Source: Brucella pseudintermedia (lineage in GTDB: Bacteria; Pseudomonadota; Alphaproteobacteria; Rhizobiales; Rhizobiaceae). Taken from it: DNA of 64,000 bases. The position numbers and the translations under genes are program-made. Shown piece by piece: positions 39,246-46,239 of the stretch (within the stretch, counting starts at the first letter, position 1; every line of letters starts with the position of its first letter). A model generated the notes under the pieces. The model did not search any database. It was not told where the DNA came from and worked only from the letters and a program-made list of their open reading frames with translations. The stretch spans positions 1-64,000 of the forward strand of contig NZ_WBWE01000016.1 in assembly GCF_008932435.1 (NCBI RefSeq), given 5' to 3'.

Positions 39246-40352
39246 TCAGATCACCTCAGGCAAAGATGCAGGGGAAGTAGCAACCGCGAGCGACCGCCCA
39301 GCGCGCCAGATCAGAAAGTGGTGCACAATCCCACGCGCCCATTGCTGGCGTGTCCACTTGACTGTCTTTTCGCGCAAAGCCTCGCGAAGAGTGTAAATCG
39401 GGTTACGACGCTTGAGCATTTCACCAGTGCGGAATGCGGTGAAGAAATGGCGAATATCGTCTTCGTTCGCACCCAAGGAAAGAAGGTGGAGCGCGGCGAC
39501 ACCAGGTGCAGCAGCCCCAAGTCCCCTCTGGGGATTTCCAATAAGGGAATTGGCAAGAACGATATGCTCTTGGTTCTCGAAATAATAGTCCTGCGCCTCT
39601 GCAGGCGTAGCAGCGCGGCCGTTGTACATCTCGAACGCAAGGTTGGAGATAGCGGACATATGCACAGCGTTGGGAATGCTTGCGATATTCAACCGATCAA
39701 CGCCGGTGCGCTTGCGACCGATATTAACGGTGCGCATGGATTCCTTGGTGACGCCGTACGAGACGACCGATTCAATTGGCTGGCCAGTCAGCAAGACGCC
39801 GAAAGTGCGATGCTGTCCATCGTTCACTGTGCCGTCCTGACAGACAACGATTGACTCGCCGTTCAAATCAAAGCGATGGGTTGCGATATCTCGCATAATA
39901 GCGGCAAGGTTGCCGGCATTAACGCGGCGGTTGCCGATGTTGTGCATGAGTAGGATCTGTGCTCGTTCTGGCGAAATGATATGCACATTGGCGCGAGCAT
40001 CGCCATCGCGAACAAGGCGCTGATGCCATTCCGATGCCTTGGTGAATTCTGGCGATTTGCCATAGATGAAGAAACCAGTTACCTGCCCCACGTTGATCAG
40101 GCGAGCAGCAAGGCGGGCAGCGTCTTCAAACTTTCCTTCACGTACCAGGCGGAACACCTTGTCGTGTTCAGTTTCTTCGTGACCGGGAGCGCGGACAGCG
40201 ACACTGGCCTTCGGCGCATCTTCCAAAATACGCGGCTTCGCAATGGCGGCCGGCTTATTAAACAGCGCTTCGGCACGAGCGCGCTCTGGCGTGTATCTCT
40301 TGCTTCGGGTCGTCACCGGGATTTCCCGGCCTCTGGCTTGTACTATTTGCAT
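39246..40352 (-). CDS. DGQHR-type phage protein, 368 aa
   Basis: From MQIVQARGREIPVTTRSKRY, behind GAGGAG; a frame to 40379 is rejected. Central block: RANVHIISPERAQILLMHNI, ESIVVCQDGTVNDGQHRTFG and VLLTGQPIESVVSYGV, where DGxxNDGQHR is the DGQHR signature shared with DndB and ParB-like regulators. The C-terminal half is helical. It is the first large gene of the leftward early operon. Role unknown; probably DNA-binding or regulatory. Confidence 0.68.
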   Translation of the reverse strand: MQIVQARGREIPVTTRSKRYTPERARAEALFNKPAAIAKPRILEDAPKASVAVRAPGHEETEHDKVFRLVREGKFEDAARLAARLINVGQVTGFFIYGKSPEFTKASEWHQRLVRDGDARANVHIISPERAQILLMHNIGNRRVNAGNLAAIMRDIATHRFDLNGESIVVCQDGTVNDGQHRTFGVLLTGQPIESVVSYGVTKESMRTVNIGRKRTGVDRLNIASIPNAVHMSAISNLAFEMYNGRAATPAEAQDYYFENQEHIVLANSLIGNPQRGLGAAAPGVAALHLLSLGANEDDIRHFFTAFRTGEMLKRRNPIYTLREALREKTVKWTRQQWARGIVHHFLIWRAGRSLAVATSPASLPEVI

Positions 40353-40735
40353 GTCATTCTCCTCATAGTTGTGTTTCAATTTTTGGCATGCTTATGTGTA
40401 GACGTCGGTGGGGAGCAAATAGCCACTCTGCAGCTTCGGCTGTTCTCATGTAGGGCAAGCGGCGCATCACTGCGTTCGCTGAGAGGGGACTTTAACCGTC
40501 AGAGCGTGGAGGTATTGGCTTATGCTGAAACCTAAGTTGATCGCAGTTCGTGCTTACGTGCGTCTGCGATTTGGCCGACTTGAGCATGTGTGTGCTCATT
40601 GGCGGTCATGGCCGGGACAACTGGCCTTCGATTTCTAGGCTGGCGTTACAAACCAGCTCAATCCCCACCGACGCCCGCTGATAAGCATGCGTCGCGCGCC
40701 ACTAGCCATCTCAGGCTAGCAGCGTCCCTATTGCC
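40353..40735. other. Region between early operon genes with a possible small plus-strand gene
   Basis: Apart from the putative 38-aa gene at 40522-40638, nothing clear. Two inverted repeats are present: GCTGG / CCAGC near 40640-40658 and CTAGCC-ATCTCA-GGCTAG at 40702-40719. Confidence 0.35.
40522..40638 (+). CDS. Putative small basic protein, 38 aa
   Basis: MLKPKLIAVRAYVRLRFGRL then EHVCAHWRSWPGQLAFDF, with GGAGG 9 nt before the ATG. The RAYxRxRxGRLExVxAH pattern resembles small basic proteins seen in other temperate phages. It lies on the strand opposite to the leftward early transcript, so it may be expressed only in lysogens or be antisense. Moderate support only. Confidence 0.4.
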   Translation: MLKPKLIAVRAYVRLRFGRLEHVCAHWRSWPGQLAFDF

Positions 40736-40789
40736 CTACGGTGGCATATACTCGACGTTGGCGAAATTCTGTCTTTCGTAAGTGCTCAT
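40736..40789 (-). CDS. Micro-ORF, 17 aa, first in the leftward operon
   Basis: ATG 40789 follows a perfect AAACACGAGGAG leader by 6 nt and encodes MSTYERQNFANVEYMPP, then TAG. It is the first translated element after the leftward promoter at 40926-40954. It could be a leader peptide, a regulator of early expression, or the remnant of a longer gene. Confidence 0.45.
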   Translation of the reverse strand: MSTYERQNFANVEYMPP

Positions 40790-40795
40790 CGTAAT

Positions 40796-40807
40796 CTCCT
40801 CGTGTTT
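40796..40807 (-). repeat. Start-associated leader AAACACGAGGAG (micro-ORF)
   Basis: It lies six bases before the 17-aa micro-ORF, with GACCAGG upstream. A GAAGC-tccg-GCTTC hairpin lies near 40855-40870. Confidence 0.65.
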
Positions 40808-40925
40808 CCTGGTCGGTCAGTCTTGGGTTGGTACTATCTGTCCGGTCGCGGAAGCTCCGGCTTCTCCTTGTGCAACTCATTCTCCTTTTCTGGGTCCGCT
40901 CTTCTTTGGGGCGGTTGATGATTGG

Positions 40926-40939
40926 AATATGCGATAAAC
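40926..40939 (-). promoter_or_regulatory. Operator L1
   Basis: Minus strand GTTTATCGCATATT, fitting the dyad TTAT-CGC-ATAA. It covers the -10 of the leftward promoter. Confidence 0.7.
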
Positions 40940-40954
40940 AAATAAACAAGTCAA
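40926..40954 (-). promoter_or_regulatory. Leftward early promoter (PL)
   Basis: -35 TTGACT (40954-40949), 17-bp spacer, -10 CATATT (40931-40926). It reads into the micro-ORF and the early operon. Same architecture as the rightward promoter at 42070. Confidence 0.75.
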
Positions 40955-40966
40955 CAAAAATTATTT

Positions 40967-40980
40967 GATAATCGCAAATG
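40967..40980 (+). promoter_or_regulatory. Operator L2
   Basis: GATAATCGCAAATG, a copy of the same operator motif 13 bp upstream of the PL -35. Confidence 0.6.
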
Positions 40981-40992
40981 ATTTTTTGAGCG

Positions 40993-41006
40993 GATTATGC
41001 GAAAAG
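40993..41006 (-). promoter_or_regulatory. Operator L3
   Basis: Minus strand CTTTTCGCATAATC, just ahead of the repressor coding region. It covers the in-frame ATG at 40997, which favours the downstream ATG at 41012 as the true repressor start. Confidence 0.6.
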
Positions 41007-41011
41007 GCCAT

Positions 41012-41605
41012 ATGAAGAAAATTGACTGGTCAGACTGGATGGAAAAGGCGCGAAAATTCGCGCATATGACGCAGGTGGAGCTGGCCGATAAAATCGGTCT
41101 GAGCCAAGATAAGATCAGCAATGTTAAGCGCGGCACTCGCAAGCTATCCAGCGATGAATCGACGCTTATATCTCAGGTGACGGGGTACCCGCTGCCCGGA
41201 GAAAACGCGTCATTGAACGTGCTCGGTTATGTGGGCGCCGGAGCTGCAGTTCATCCCATAGACGACGGCGACCCTTTATATTCATTGAATATCGAATACC
41301 CACTCCCCCCAGGTACGGTTGGAGCCATTGTCCGCGGCGATAGTATGTTCCCCATCTTCGAGGATGGGGATCTGGTCGCCTACTCTGGCGAAACCGTATT
41401 ACCGGAAGACGCGCTTGGGGAGACCTGCATCGTGCAGGTTTCAGACGGGCGGCTATTGATCAAAACAATTCGCCGAGGGTCAGAAGATGGCCTCTATACC
41501 CTTACCAGCTACAATGCTCCGGATATCGTTGATGTGCCGGTAGATTGGGCGCGAATGTTCTACAGCCGTATTTCTCGACGAGTTTGGCGTAAGTTCGCGC
41601 GATAA
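41012..41605 (+). CDS. CI/LexA-type phage repressor (S24 peptidase)
   Basis: 197 aa from MKKIDWSDWMEKARKFAHMT; ATG 40997 is possible but overlaps operator L3. The HTH (residues about 15-48) reads TQVELADKIGLSQDKISNVK. A hinge with GYVGAGAAV holds the likely Ala-Gly autocleavage site. The S24 catalytic core has the Ser in VRGDSMFPIFEDGDLVAYSG and the Lys in GRLLIKTIRRG. RecA-stimulated self-cleavage would induce the prophage. It is flanked by three operator copies on each side. Confidence 0.93.
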   Translation: MKKIDWSDWMEKARKFAHMTQVELADKIGLSQDKISNVKRGTRKLSSDESTLISQVTGYPLPGENASLNVLGYVGAGAAVHPIDDGDPLYSLNIEYPLPPGTVGAIVRGDSMFPIFEDGDLVAYSGETVLPEDALGETCIVQVSDGRLLIKTIRRGSEDGLYTLTSYNAPDIVDVPVDWARMFYSRISRRVWRKFAR

Positions 41606-41668
41606 TCCTTGCCCTTATGGATGCAACTTGCCAATCTGGCGCCGTTACAACCATAAGGGGTTATAGGA

Positions 41669-41881
41669 ATGGGGAATTTTCCTGATCTGCCGCCACTGGA
41701 TAGAATACCGGCAATTATCGGTGTGCATCGGCTGTTATTGCAACACCTTTACGCTAATGCGATCCATCGCGGACTACTGAATCAATCAGACATTGATAAA
41801 ATAATTGGGTCCATTAAAGACGACGCGATTCGGCAGCTTGCCGAGGGGTTCTTTGATCCATTTAAAAAAGTCGACAAGTGA
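41669..41881 (+). CDS. Unknown small protein downstream of the repressor, 70 aa
   Basis: MGNFPDLPPLDRIPAIIGVH..., all-helical (LLLQHLYANAIHRGLLNQSD, DKIIGSIKDDAIRQLAEG). 63 bp after the repressor, in the same direction and before a strong terminator, so it is probably co-transcribed with it in the lysogen. Position suggests a repressor-linked role such as exclusion or immunity; function unknown. Confidence 0.6.
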   Translation: MGNFPDLPPLDRIPAIIGVHRLLLQHLYANAIHRGLLNQSDIDKIIGSIKDDAIRQLAEGFFDPFKKVDK

Positions 41882-41917
41882 CTCATTCATCTCGTCGATA
41901 TTGAGAGGATAAGCATC

Positions 41918-41945
41918 CGGCCCGCGAAAGTGGGCCGTTTTTTTA
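41918..41945 (+). terminator. Terminator of the repressor unit
   Basis: 8-bp stem CGGCCCGC / GTGGGCCG with a GAAA tetraloop followed by TTTTTTT. Confidence 0.92.
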
Positions 41946-42008
41946 TTGTCAATTCTCTGCATGTCATTTCTCTTTCTATAGCGCCCGCACCATTGCGTGG
42001 CATGATGC

Positions 42009-42022
42009 TATTATGCGGTATT
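42009..42022 (-). promoter_or_regulatory. Operator R3
   Basis: Minus strand AATACCGCATAATA, the weakest copy of the operator motif (C for T at one core position). Confidence 0.45.
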
Positions 42023-42049
42023 CAAAACTGGCCGCAACAATTTTTATTT

Positions 42050-42063
42050 GATTTTCGCATTTT
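42050..42063 (+). promoter_or_regulatory. Operator R2
   Basis: GATTTTCGCATTTT, 6 bp upstream of the rightward -35. Confidence 0.6.
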
Positions 42064-42069
42064 TAACGC

Positions 42070-42098
42070 TTGACGCCTTTATTCGATTATCGCATATT
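42070..42098 (+). promoter_or_regulatory. Rightward early promoter (PR)
   Basis: -35 TTGACG (42070-42075), 17-bp spacer, -10 CATATT (42093-42098). It drives the rightward operon starting at 42177. Confidence 0.78.
42085..42098 (+). promoter_or_regulatory. Operator R1
   Basis: GATTATCGCATATT, covering the PR -10; nearly identical to operator L1. Confidence 0.72.
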
Positions 42099-42156
42099 CT
42101 TCCTCACAAGCAGCACGAAGAAGCGACCGACGCCGATCTGCTGACCACCAACCAAA

Positions 42157-42167
42157 AACACGAGGAG
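42157..42167 (+). repeat. Start-associated leader AACACGAGGAG (plus strand)
   Basis: Nine bases before ATG 42177, with ACCACCAACC 5-14 nt upstream. Confidence 0.75.
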
Positions 42168-42176
42168 CAACCCATT

Positions 42177-42431
42177 ATGAGTCAGAGAAGAAGCTCGAAG
42201 CCTCGCCTGAATGAAATCATCGGCGGCGGATTCTTTGTATTCCGCCGCGGCAAGAAGACTGGCCGGGTTGGTGTCTTCACCACCATGCCGTACGAGCACG
42301 GCTCGTTTGAGCAAGCCTTAGCCGAGGCGACACGCTTGGCTGCCCTGTGCCCCGGCGAGACCTTCGAAGTCTTCCAGACGAGCGGCGCCGTAGCTTGCTG
42401 CACGCCGGTAGTGCTGGCGGAGGCTGCTTAA
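42177..42431 (+). CDS. First gene of the rightward operon, 84 aa, Cro position
   Basis: MSQRRSSKPRLNEIIGGGFF, then VFRRGKKTGRVGVFTTMPYE and a helix QALAEATRLAALCPGETFEV. A small alpha/beta domain without a clear helix-turn-helix, so Cro function is not evident although it sits in the Cro position. No family recognised. Confidence 0.6.
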   Translation: MSQRRSSKPRLNEIIGGGFFVFRRGKKTGRVGVFTTMPYEHGSFEQALAEATRLAALCPGETFEVFQTSGAVACCTPVVLAEAA

Positions 42432-42432
42432 A

Positions 42433-42774
42433 ATGGAGCGGAACCCCACCACCGAGCTCGAAGCCGCGCCTCTCCCACGCGGACAGAAAAACATAGTCGA
42501 CGCGCTGGCAGCGATTTATCCGCGCCGTATTTACATCAACGACCTCGTCGACAACGTCTATGCTTTCGATCCGAACGGCGGGCCGGACAACGCGCACAAT
42601 ACAGTGCGAGTGCAAATCAGCCATCTTCGCAAGCGCCTGCCTTCCTATGGCTGGACGATCCCGATGAACCATCGGGGCGCGGGCAATCACGGGTATTATT
42701 GCCTTGAACCCATCGCAAACGACAACGTAGTGGCGGCGGAGCGGGCCGCAACAAACCGGAGGGCAGCAGCATGA
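42433..42774 (+). CDS. Winged-helix (OmpR-type C-terminal) DNA-binding protein
   Basis: 113 aa. Residues about 18-95 have the winged-helix layout: GQKNIVDALAAIYPRRIYIN, DLVDNVYAFDPNGGPDNAHN, TVRVQISHLRKRLPSYGWTI (recognition helix with RVQISHLRKRL), and a wing AGNHGYYCL. The tail has PIANDNVVAAE. Probably a phage transcription regulator in the early rightward operon; candidate Cro analogue. Confidence 0.68.
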   Translation: MERNPTTELEAAPLPRGQKNIVDALAAIYPRRIYINDLVDNVYAFDPNGGPDNAHNTVRVQISHLRKRLPSYGWTIPMNHRGAGNHGYYCLEPIANDNVVAAERAATNRRAAA

Positions 42775-42998
42775 ACCGCGCGCTCCTGGAAATGCTCGCC
42801 GACGATGAGTTCGAAACGGAAACCGACGCACCGAAGGCCGGCAATGTCGAGCCTATGCGCCGCCCTGACTACAAGGCTAGGAAACATGGCCGCCCACAGC
42901 CGTGGCTACGCTATGCGGCACGAGAAGCGGTCGAGATGACCGTCGTTGTAGCCTTTTGCGTTGCTGTATGCGGCGTTGGATTGGGGCTTGTAGCATGA
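42771..42998 (+). CDS. Small membrane protein, 75 aa
   Basis: A polar N-terminus MNRALLEMLADDEFETETDA, a basic middle (RRPDYKARKHGRPQPWLRYA) and a C-terminal helix VEMTVVVAFCVAVCGVGLGL. It overlaps the previous gene by ATGA. Single-span, function unknown. Confidence 0.55.
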   Translation: MNRALLEMLADDEFETETDAPKAGNVEPMRRPDYKARKHGRPQPWLRYAAREAVEMTVVVAFCVAVCGVGLGLVA

Positions 42999-43092
42999 GG
43001 CGCGAAAGATAGCGACGGGGCGCTTAAGCCCCCGAACCTCAAAGAATGACAGCCTTGCGCGTTTTTGCGCCACGGCATTTTTGCACCCACCA

Positions 43093-43103
43093 AACACGAG
43101 GAG
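43093..43103 (+). repeat. Start-associated leader AACACGAGGAG (plus strand)
   Basis: Five bases before ATG 43109, with ACCCACC just upstream. Confidence 0.75.
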
Positions 43104-43108
43104 ACCCC

Positions 43109-43369
43109 ATGTCCAGATCCATCACGCACGCCGTTACGGCGCCCATCCTGACCGCCACTGAATTTCAGCAACAGGGCACGACCGCCGCGCAGGTCTTATC
43201 GATTTCGAAGGCCGTGCGCGCTCTTGGTTATCACACTGAAGCTGAGACGCTGCGCGACACTGCTTTCGAATTGGCGCGCATTACTGGCGTTCGGTTCCGC
43301 TACGGCGCTCCCCGCCAGCGTCGCAATCCAGCCAATGACAACCGCCGCCGGATGCGGAGGGCAGTGTGA
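43109..43369 (+). CDS. Small protein with ANDN tail, 86 aa
   Basis: MSRSITHAVTAPILTATEFQ..., a helical region (AAQVLSISKAVRALGYHTEA, TLRDTAFELARITGV) and a basic tail RQRRNPANDNRRRMRRAV. Its stop overlaps the next ATG. Function unknown; the basic C-terminus suggests nucleic-acid binding. Confidence 0.6.
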   Translation: MSRSITHAVTAPILTATEFQQQGTTAAQVLSISKAVRALGYHTEAETLRDTAFELARITGVRFRYGAPRQRRNPANDNRRRMRRAV

Positions 43370-43569
43370 TGACGCCGAAGCAAAAGTACGACGAACGTAA
43401 GAGGCTGCGAACCGAGCGCCTATTGCGCGATGAACAGCGCGCCAAAGATGCTCGTGATCGTGACGACGATGTGGAAGAGCGTATGACACGTTTGCTGGTT
43501 GCCTTTGAACGTATCGCTGACGTCATGGAGTTGTGGGCAGACCTTCAAGAACATGGGACGCGCCCATGA
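43369..43569 (+). CDS. Small charged helical protein, 66 aa
   Basis: MTPKQKYDERKRLRTERLLR then DEQRAKDARDRDDDVEERMT and a hydrophobic helix RLLVAFERIADVMELWADL. A highly charged coiled-coil-like protein. TGATG overlap at the start, ATGA overlap at the end. Function unknown. Confidence 0.55.
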   Translation: MTPKQKYDERKRLRTERLLRDEQRAKDARDRDDDVEERMTRLLVAFERIADVMELWADLQEHGTRP

Positions 43570-44378
43570 CAGTCATCATATCGGACGAGGCCGTGAATAT
43601 CGCCCTCAACACTTGGCTCGGTGGTATTCCTGCGTGGCGCAACGATGCCACGGAGCGTCTCAGAACAGAGATGCGCGCCGCCCTCACCGCAGCTCTCCCC
43701 TTCCTCCCCGTGCAAGTAGCTGTGAAGAAGCTGGAGTGGGGAGAGCTGCGCTATACGGAAGACTATAGCTTTGCGCAGGACGCGGAAACCTCCATTGGCC
43801 GTTACATCGCGACTGACAACGGTTGGTTCTTGCAGGGGCAATCCGGCTGGAAAAGCGAAGACGATATCGAAGCCGCCAAAGCCGCCGCACAGGCCGACTA
43901 TGAGGCTCGCATCCTCTCCGCGCTTGAGCCAACAGCAGCGCGTGAGCTGGCGTTGGATGTAGAATTCGCCACGATCCGGGCGATGATATATTGCTACGAG
44001 GGTGATAGCGCACAAGCGTTTGAGGCTCAGAAGGCACTCGCCAAGATAGAGGACGCCATCCGCGCCCTATCCTCCCCGGACCATGCCGACGCCGGTAAGG
44101 TCGAGGGGGGTGGGTGCGAACGATGCGGCGGCAAAGGCGAAATTGTTGTTGGCAAAGGTCGCCACGGCGACACGATCATTGAAGACTGTCCATCCTGCAA
44201 TACGCCGCAGGACGTAATAAATCTGGTCATTGCGGCGCGGGAGGCTTGCGACACATGGCTACTGCCGGAGTGTGAGTTTAAGCTGCTCGACAAAGCGCTG
44301 GAAGCCTTTTCCGAACGCGTTCCGTACGAGAATGAACCAGATGCGCTCCCCTCTGCACCATCGGAGGGCGCGGAATGA
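43566..44378 (+). CDS. Zinc-ribbon-containing phage protein, 270 aa
   Basis: From MTVIISDEAVNIALNTWLGG. Residues about 35-110 read like a small mixed domain (AVKKLEWGELRYTEDYSFAQ, SIGRYIATDNGWFLQGQSGW). A DnaJ-type zinc ribbon (CERCGGKGEIVVG ... CPSCNT) lies near 195-225. The acidic C-terminus follows. Similar composite proteins occur in rhizobial phage rightward operons. ATGA overlaps join it to both neighbours. Function unknown. Confidence 0.65.
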   Translation: MTVIISDEAVNIALNTWLGGIPAWRNDATERLRTEMRAALTAALPFLPVQVAVKKLEWGELRYTEDYSFAQDAETSIGRYIATDNGWFLQGQSGWKSEDDIEAAKAAAQADYEARILSALEPTAARELALDVEFATIRAMIYCYEGDSAQAFEAQKALAKIEDAIRALSSPDHADAGKVEGGGCERCGGKGEIVVGKGRHGDTIIEDCPSCNTPQDVINLVIAAREACDTWLLPECEFKLLDKALEAFSERVPYENEPDALPSAPSEGAE

Positions 44379-44599
44379 GACCGGTCACGGAGGAAGAGTT
44401 CTACGCTGCTGTTGGTCCATTGAACCTGCATCCACAGATTAAGGGGCAATGGCCTTACACTTGTCATTGGGTCTACCTCGACAACCCTCATGGTCACTTG
44501 TTTGGAAAGACTGTCGACCGCGTGGAAGGCGGATTGACCGTCACGGACTATTTCATGAACGACACCCACCCATCAGGAGGCGACCGTCATGGCGAGTGA
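44375..44599 (+). CDS. Small phage protein, 74 aa
   Basis: MRPVTEEEFYAAVGPLNLHP..., Trp/His-rich (QWPYTCHWVYLDNPHGHLFG), beta-type, ending in a polar GGDRHGE. It overlaps both neighbours. Small proteins of this shape are common in phage accessory operons; function unknown. Confidence 0.58.
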   Translation: MRPVTEEEFYAAVGPLNLHPQIKGQWPYTCHWVYLDNPHGHLFGKTVDRVEGGLTVTDYFMNDTHPSGGDRHGE

Positions 44600-45356
44600 A
44601 CACTACATAAACTCATATCGCGATCTGGCGTTAAACGCGATTGAGGACTTGAAGAACTACGCCAACGATGAGCGCCCGGAACGTCGCATAGTTTCATCCC
44701 GGGAATACACGAAGGATTTGGAACGCCTCGACAGCACCCGCCCCGCGCCAGCCGCTACAGATACGGGACTGGAGACGTTAAGCGTGGAATTAACGCCGTC
44801 TGGTCACCCTTATATGAAATCTGATCCAGAAGGCGATTACGTCACCCGCTCGCAGGCTGAAGAACTATTGGCGGGACGCGATACCGTCATAGAAATGCAG
44901 GCCGACAGCATCGATAATCTGGAACGGAAAGTTCGGCACTGGCAAGATCGTGCCGAGAAGGCTGATGAGCTATTGGCGGAGAAAGATGCCATCATCGAGA
45001 GGCACCGAGAAGCCCAAGTGATTTTAGGAAAACAGCTTGATGAAGTGATAGCCGACAACGCGGCGCAGGCCGCGCGGATTGAGGAGTTGGAGGAAGATGT
45101 TGAATGGGCGCAAAACGCAGTCCTAGCGCGTCAACGTCACGCAGAAGCACGGTGTGAAGCCCTAGAAGCCAAGCTCGCGGCTGCTCAAAAGGCGCTGGAG
45201 CCATTTGCTAAAATACCGGTGTCGACAGTTCCAGAAGGTCGCCTGGGACACGTTCCAGATAAACACCCTTATATGGTTGATCTAGATGGGAATGTTCTGT
45301 TCACCGCCAGTGACATTCGCGAAGCCCGCGCCGTGCTGGGAGGGAAGCCGTCATGA
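44589..45356 (+). CDS. Coiled-coil accessory protein, 255 aa (Ead/Ea22-like)
   Basis: MASEHYINSYRDLALNAIED..., then a long charged coiled coil (residues about 95-205, ADSIDNLERKVRHWQDRAEK, AAQAARIEELEEDVEWAQNA) and a C-terminal globular end KHPYMVDLDGNVLFTASDIR. Coiled-coil plus small C-terminal domain recalls lambda Ea22/Ead-type accessory proteins. No known function. It overlaps neighbours on both sides. Confidence 0.6.
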   Translation: MASEHYINSYRDLALNAIEDLKNYANDERPERRIVSSREYTKDLERLDSTRPAPAATDTGLETLSVELTPSGHPYMKSDPEGDYVTRSQAEELLAGRDTVIEMQADSIDNLERKVRHWQDRAEKADELLAEKDAIIERHREAQVILGKQLDEVIADNAAQAARIEELEEDVEWAQNAVLARQRHAEARCEALEAKLAAAQKALEPFAKIPVSTVPEGRLGHVPDKHPYMVDLDGNVLFTASDIREARAVLGGKPS

Positions 45357-45520
45357 ACAAACTTCTCCCCACTGTCTGGATCATGCGTACCGCTGACGGC
45401 TGGTATCCGATCCAACCGAGCGAGAAATGCCGCCCCGAAGATCACGGCAATCTCAACAACCACGTTATTTCAATCGAGGACGCCAGCGGCAATGTGCTTT
45501 GGCGCAGGGTGAAGCAATGA
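45353..45520 (+). CDS. Small phage protein, 55 aa
   Basis: ATG 45353 overlaps the previous TGA (ATGA). Product MNKLLPTVWIMRTADGWYPI, then PSEKCRPEDHGNLNNHVISI and a basic end RRVKQ. Trp-rich beta domain (DUF551-like feel), function unknown. Its own stop overlaps the next start. Confidence 0.6.
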   Translation: MNKLLPTVWIMRTADGWYPIQPSEKCRPEDHGNLNNHVISIEDASGNVLWRRVKQ

Positions 45521-45762
45521 GCACCGTAATTGACCGCCTCTCCAAGCTAGACGCGCCTGATATCGTCGCAATCTTCCATGAGGCCGTGAAAAAGGGATGG
45601 CCTGATTTTACCCGACGCAATGCCAGCGACTTTCTACGGAGCTATTTCGGCAAAGAATATCGAAGCATCAGTCCAGAGCGGGCAAAGCTCGTCGCTCAAG
45701 AATACCTTGATGAATATGGCGTTGCAGCCGATTACCCGCAGGAGGCCAACCATGCCGAGTAA
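45517..45762 (+). CDS. Small helical phage protein, 81 aa
   Basis: MSTVIDRLSKLDAPDIVAIF..., helical (EAVKKGWPDFTRRNASDFLR, RAKLVAQEYLDEYGVAADYP). ATGA overlap with the upstream gene. A longer in-frame start at 45427 is inside that gene and rejected. Function unknown. Confidence 0.58.
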   Translation: MSTVIDRLSKLDAPDIVAIFHEAVKKGWPDFTRRNASDFLRSYFGKEYRSISPERAKLVAQEYLDEYGVAADYPQEANHAE

Positions 45763-46033
45763 GGAACTCATCGAGAAGGTGGCGCGGGCCATAATCGAAA
45801 ACCCGCCGAAGATTAATCGTCTCAAAGATATGGAGACATTGAATTTCAGCAAAGTCGTGGACCACACTCCGACAGCTGAAGCCGCCATCTCCACCATCCT
45901 CGCCGAGATAGCGGAGGCTGACATTGCGATGATCAATGCCGCCGAAGCCTACACCTATCGCGGCAGCAAGGGTTACACCGGCCTATGGCGCGCCATGCTC
46001 GCCGCCTCCGCACTTGGGGAGCAGAGCGAATGA
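45752..46033 (+). CDS. Small helical phage protein, 93 aa
   Basis: From ATG 45752 with GGAGG 8 nt upstream: MPSKELIEKVARAIIENPPK, then TAEAAISTILAEIAEADIAM and LWRAMLAASALGEQSE. The IEKVARAI opening is typical of small phage and host proteins of unknown function. Overlaps both neighbours. Confidence 0.6.
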   Translation: MPSKELIEKVARAIIENPPKINRLKDMETLNFSKVVDHTPTAEAAISTILAEIAEADIAMINAAEAYTYRGSKGYTGLWRAMLAASALGEQSE

Positions 46034-46239
46034 AGCTGACGACCTCACAATTCTCGATGCAATGCGCGTTCATCGCCAAGAACGCCGCCGCGTGGGCTGG
46101 CGATGCTCTGACGCTGCCTGAGCGCTTGAACGAAGAAGCAGACGTTACTGCTGTTGCCCGTTTCACCGATGAAATGCGCGAACGGCTGGACCGTCTGGAT
46201 AAATGGGCCGGTCGCCAAGCCCTGAAAGGCGGTGAGTAG
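46030..46239 (+). CDS. Small helical phage protein, 69 aa
   Basis: ATG 46030 overlaps the previous TGA. MKLTTSQFSMQCAFIAKNAA, then LTLPERLNEEADVTAVARFT and RERLDRLDKWAGRQALKGGE. All-helical, function unknown. It abuts the next gene with no gap. Confidence 0.55.
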   Translation: MKLTTSQFSMQCAFIAKNAAAWAGDALTLPERLNEEADVTAVARFTDEMRERLDRLDKWAGRQALKGGE

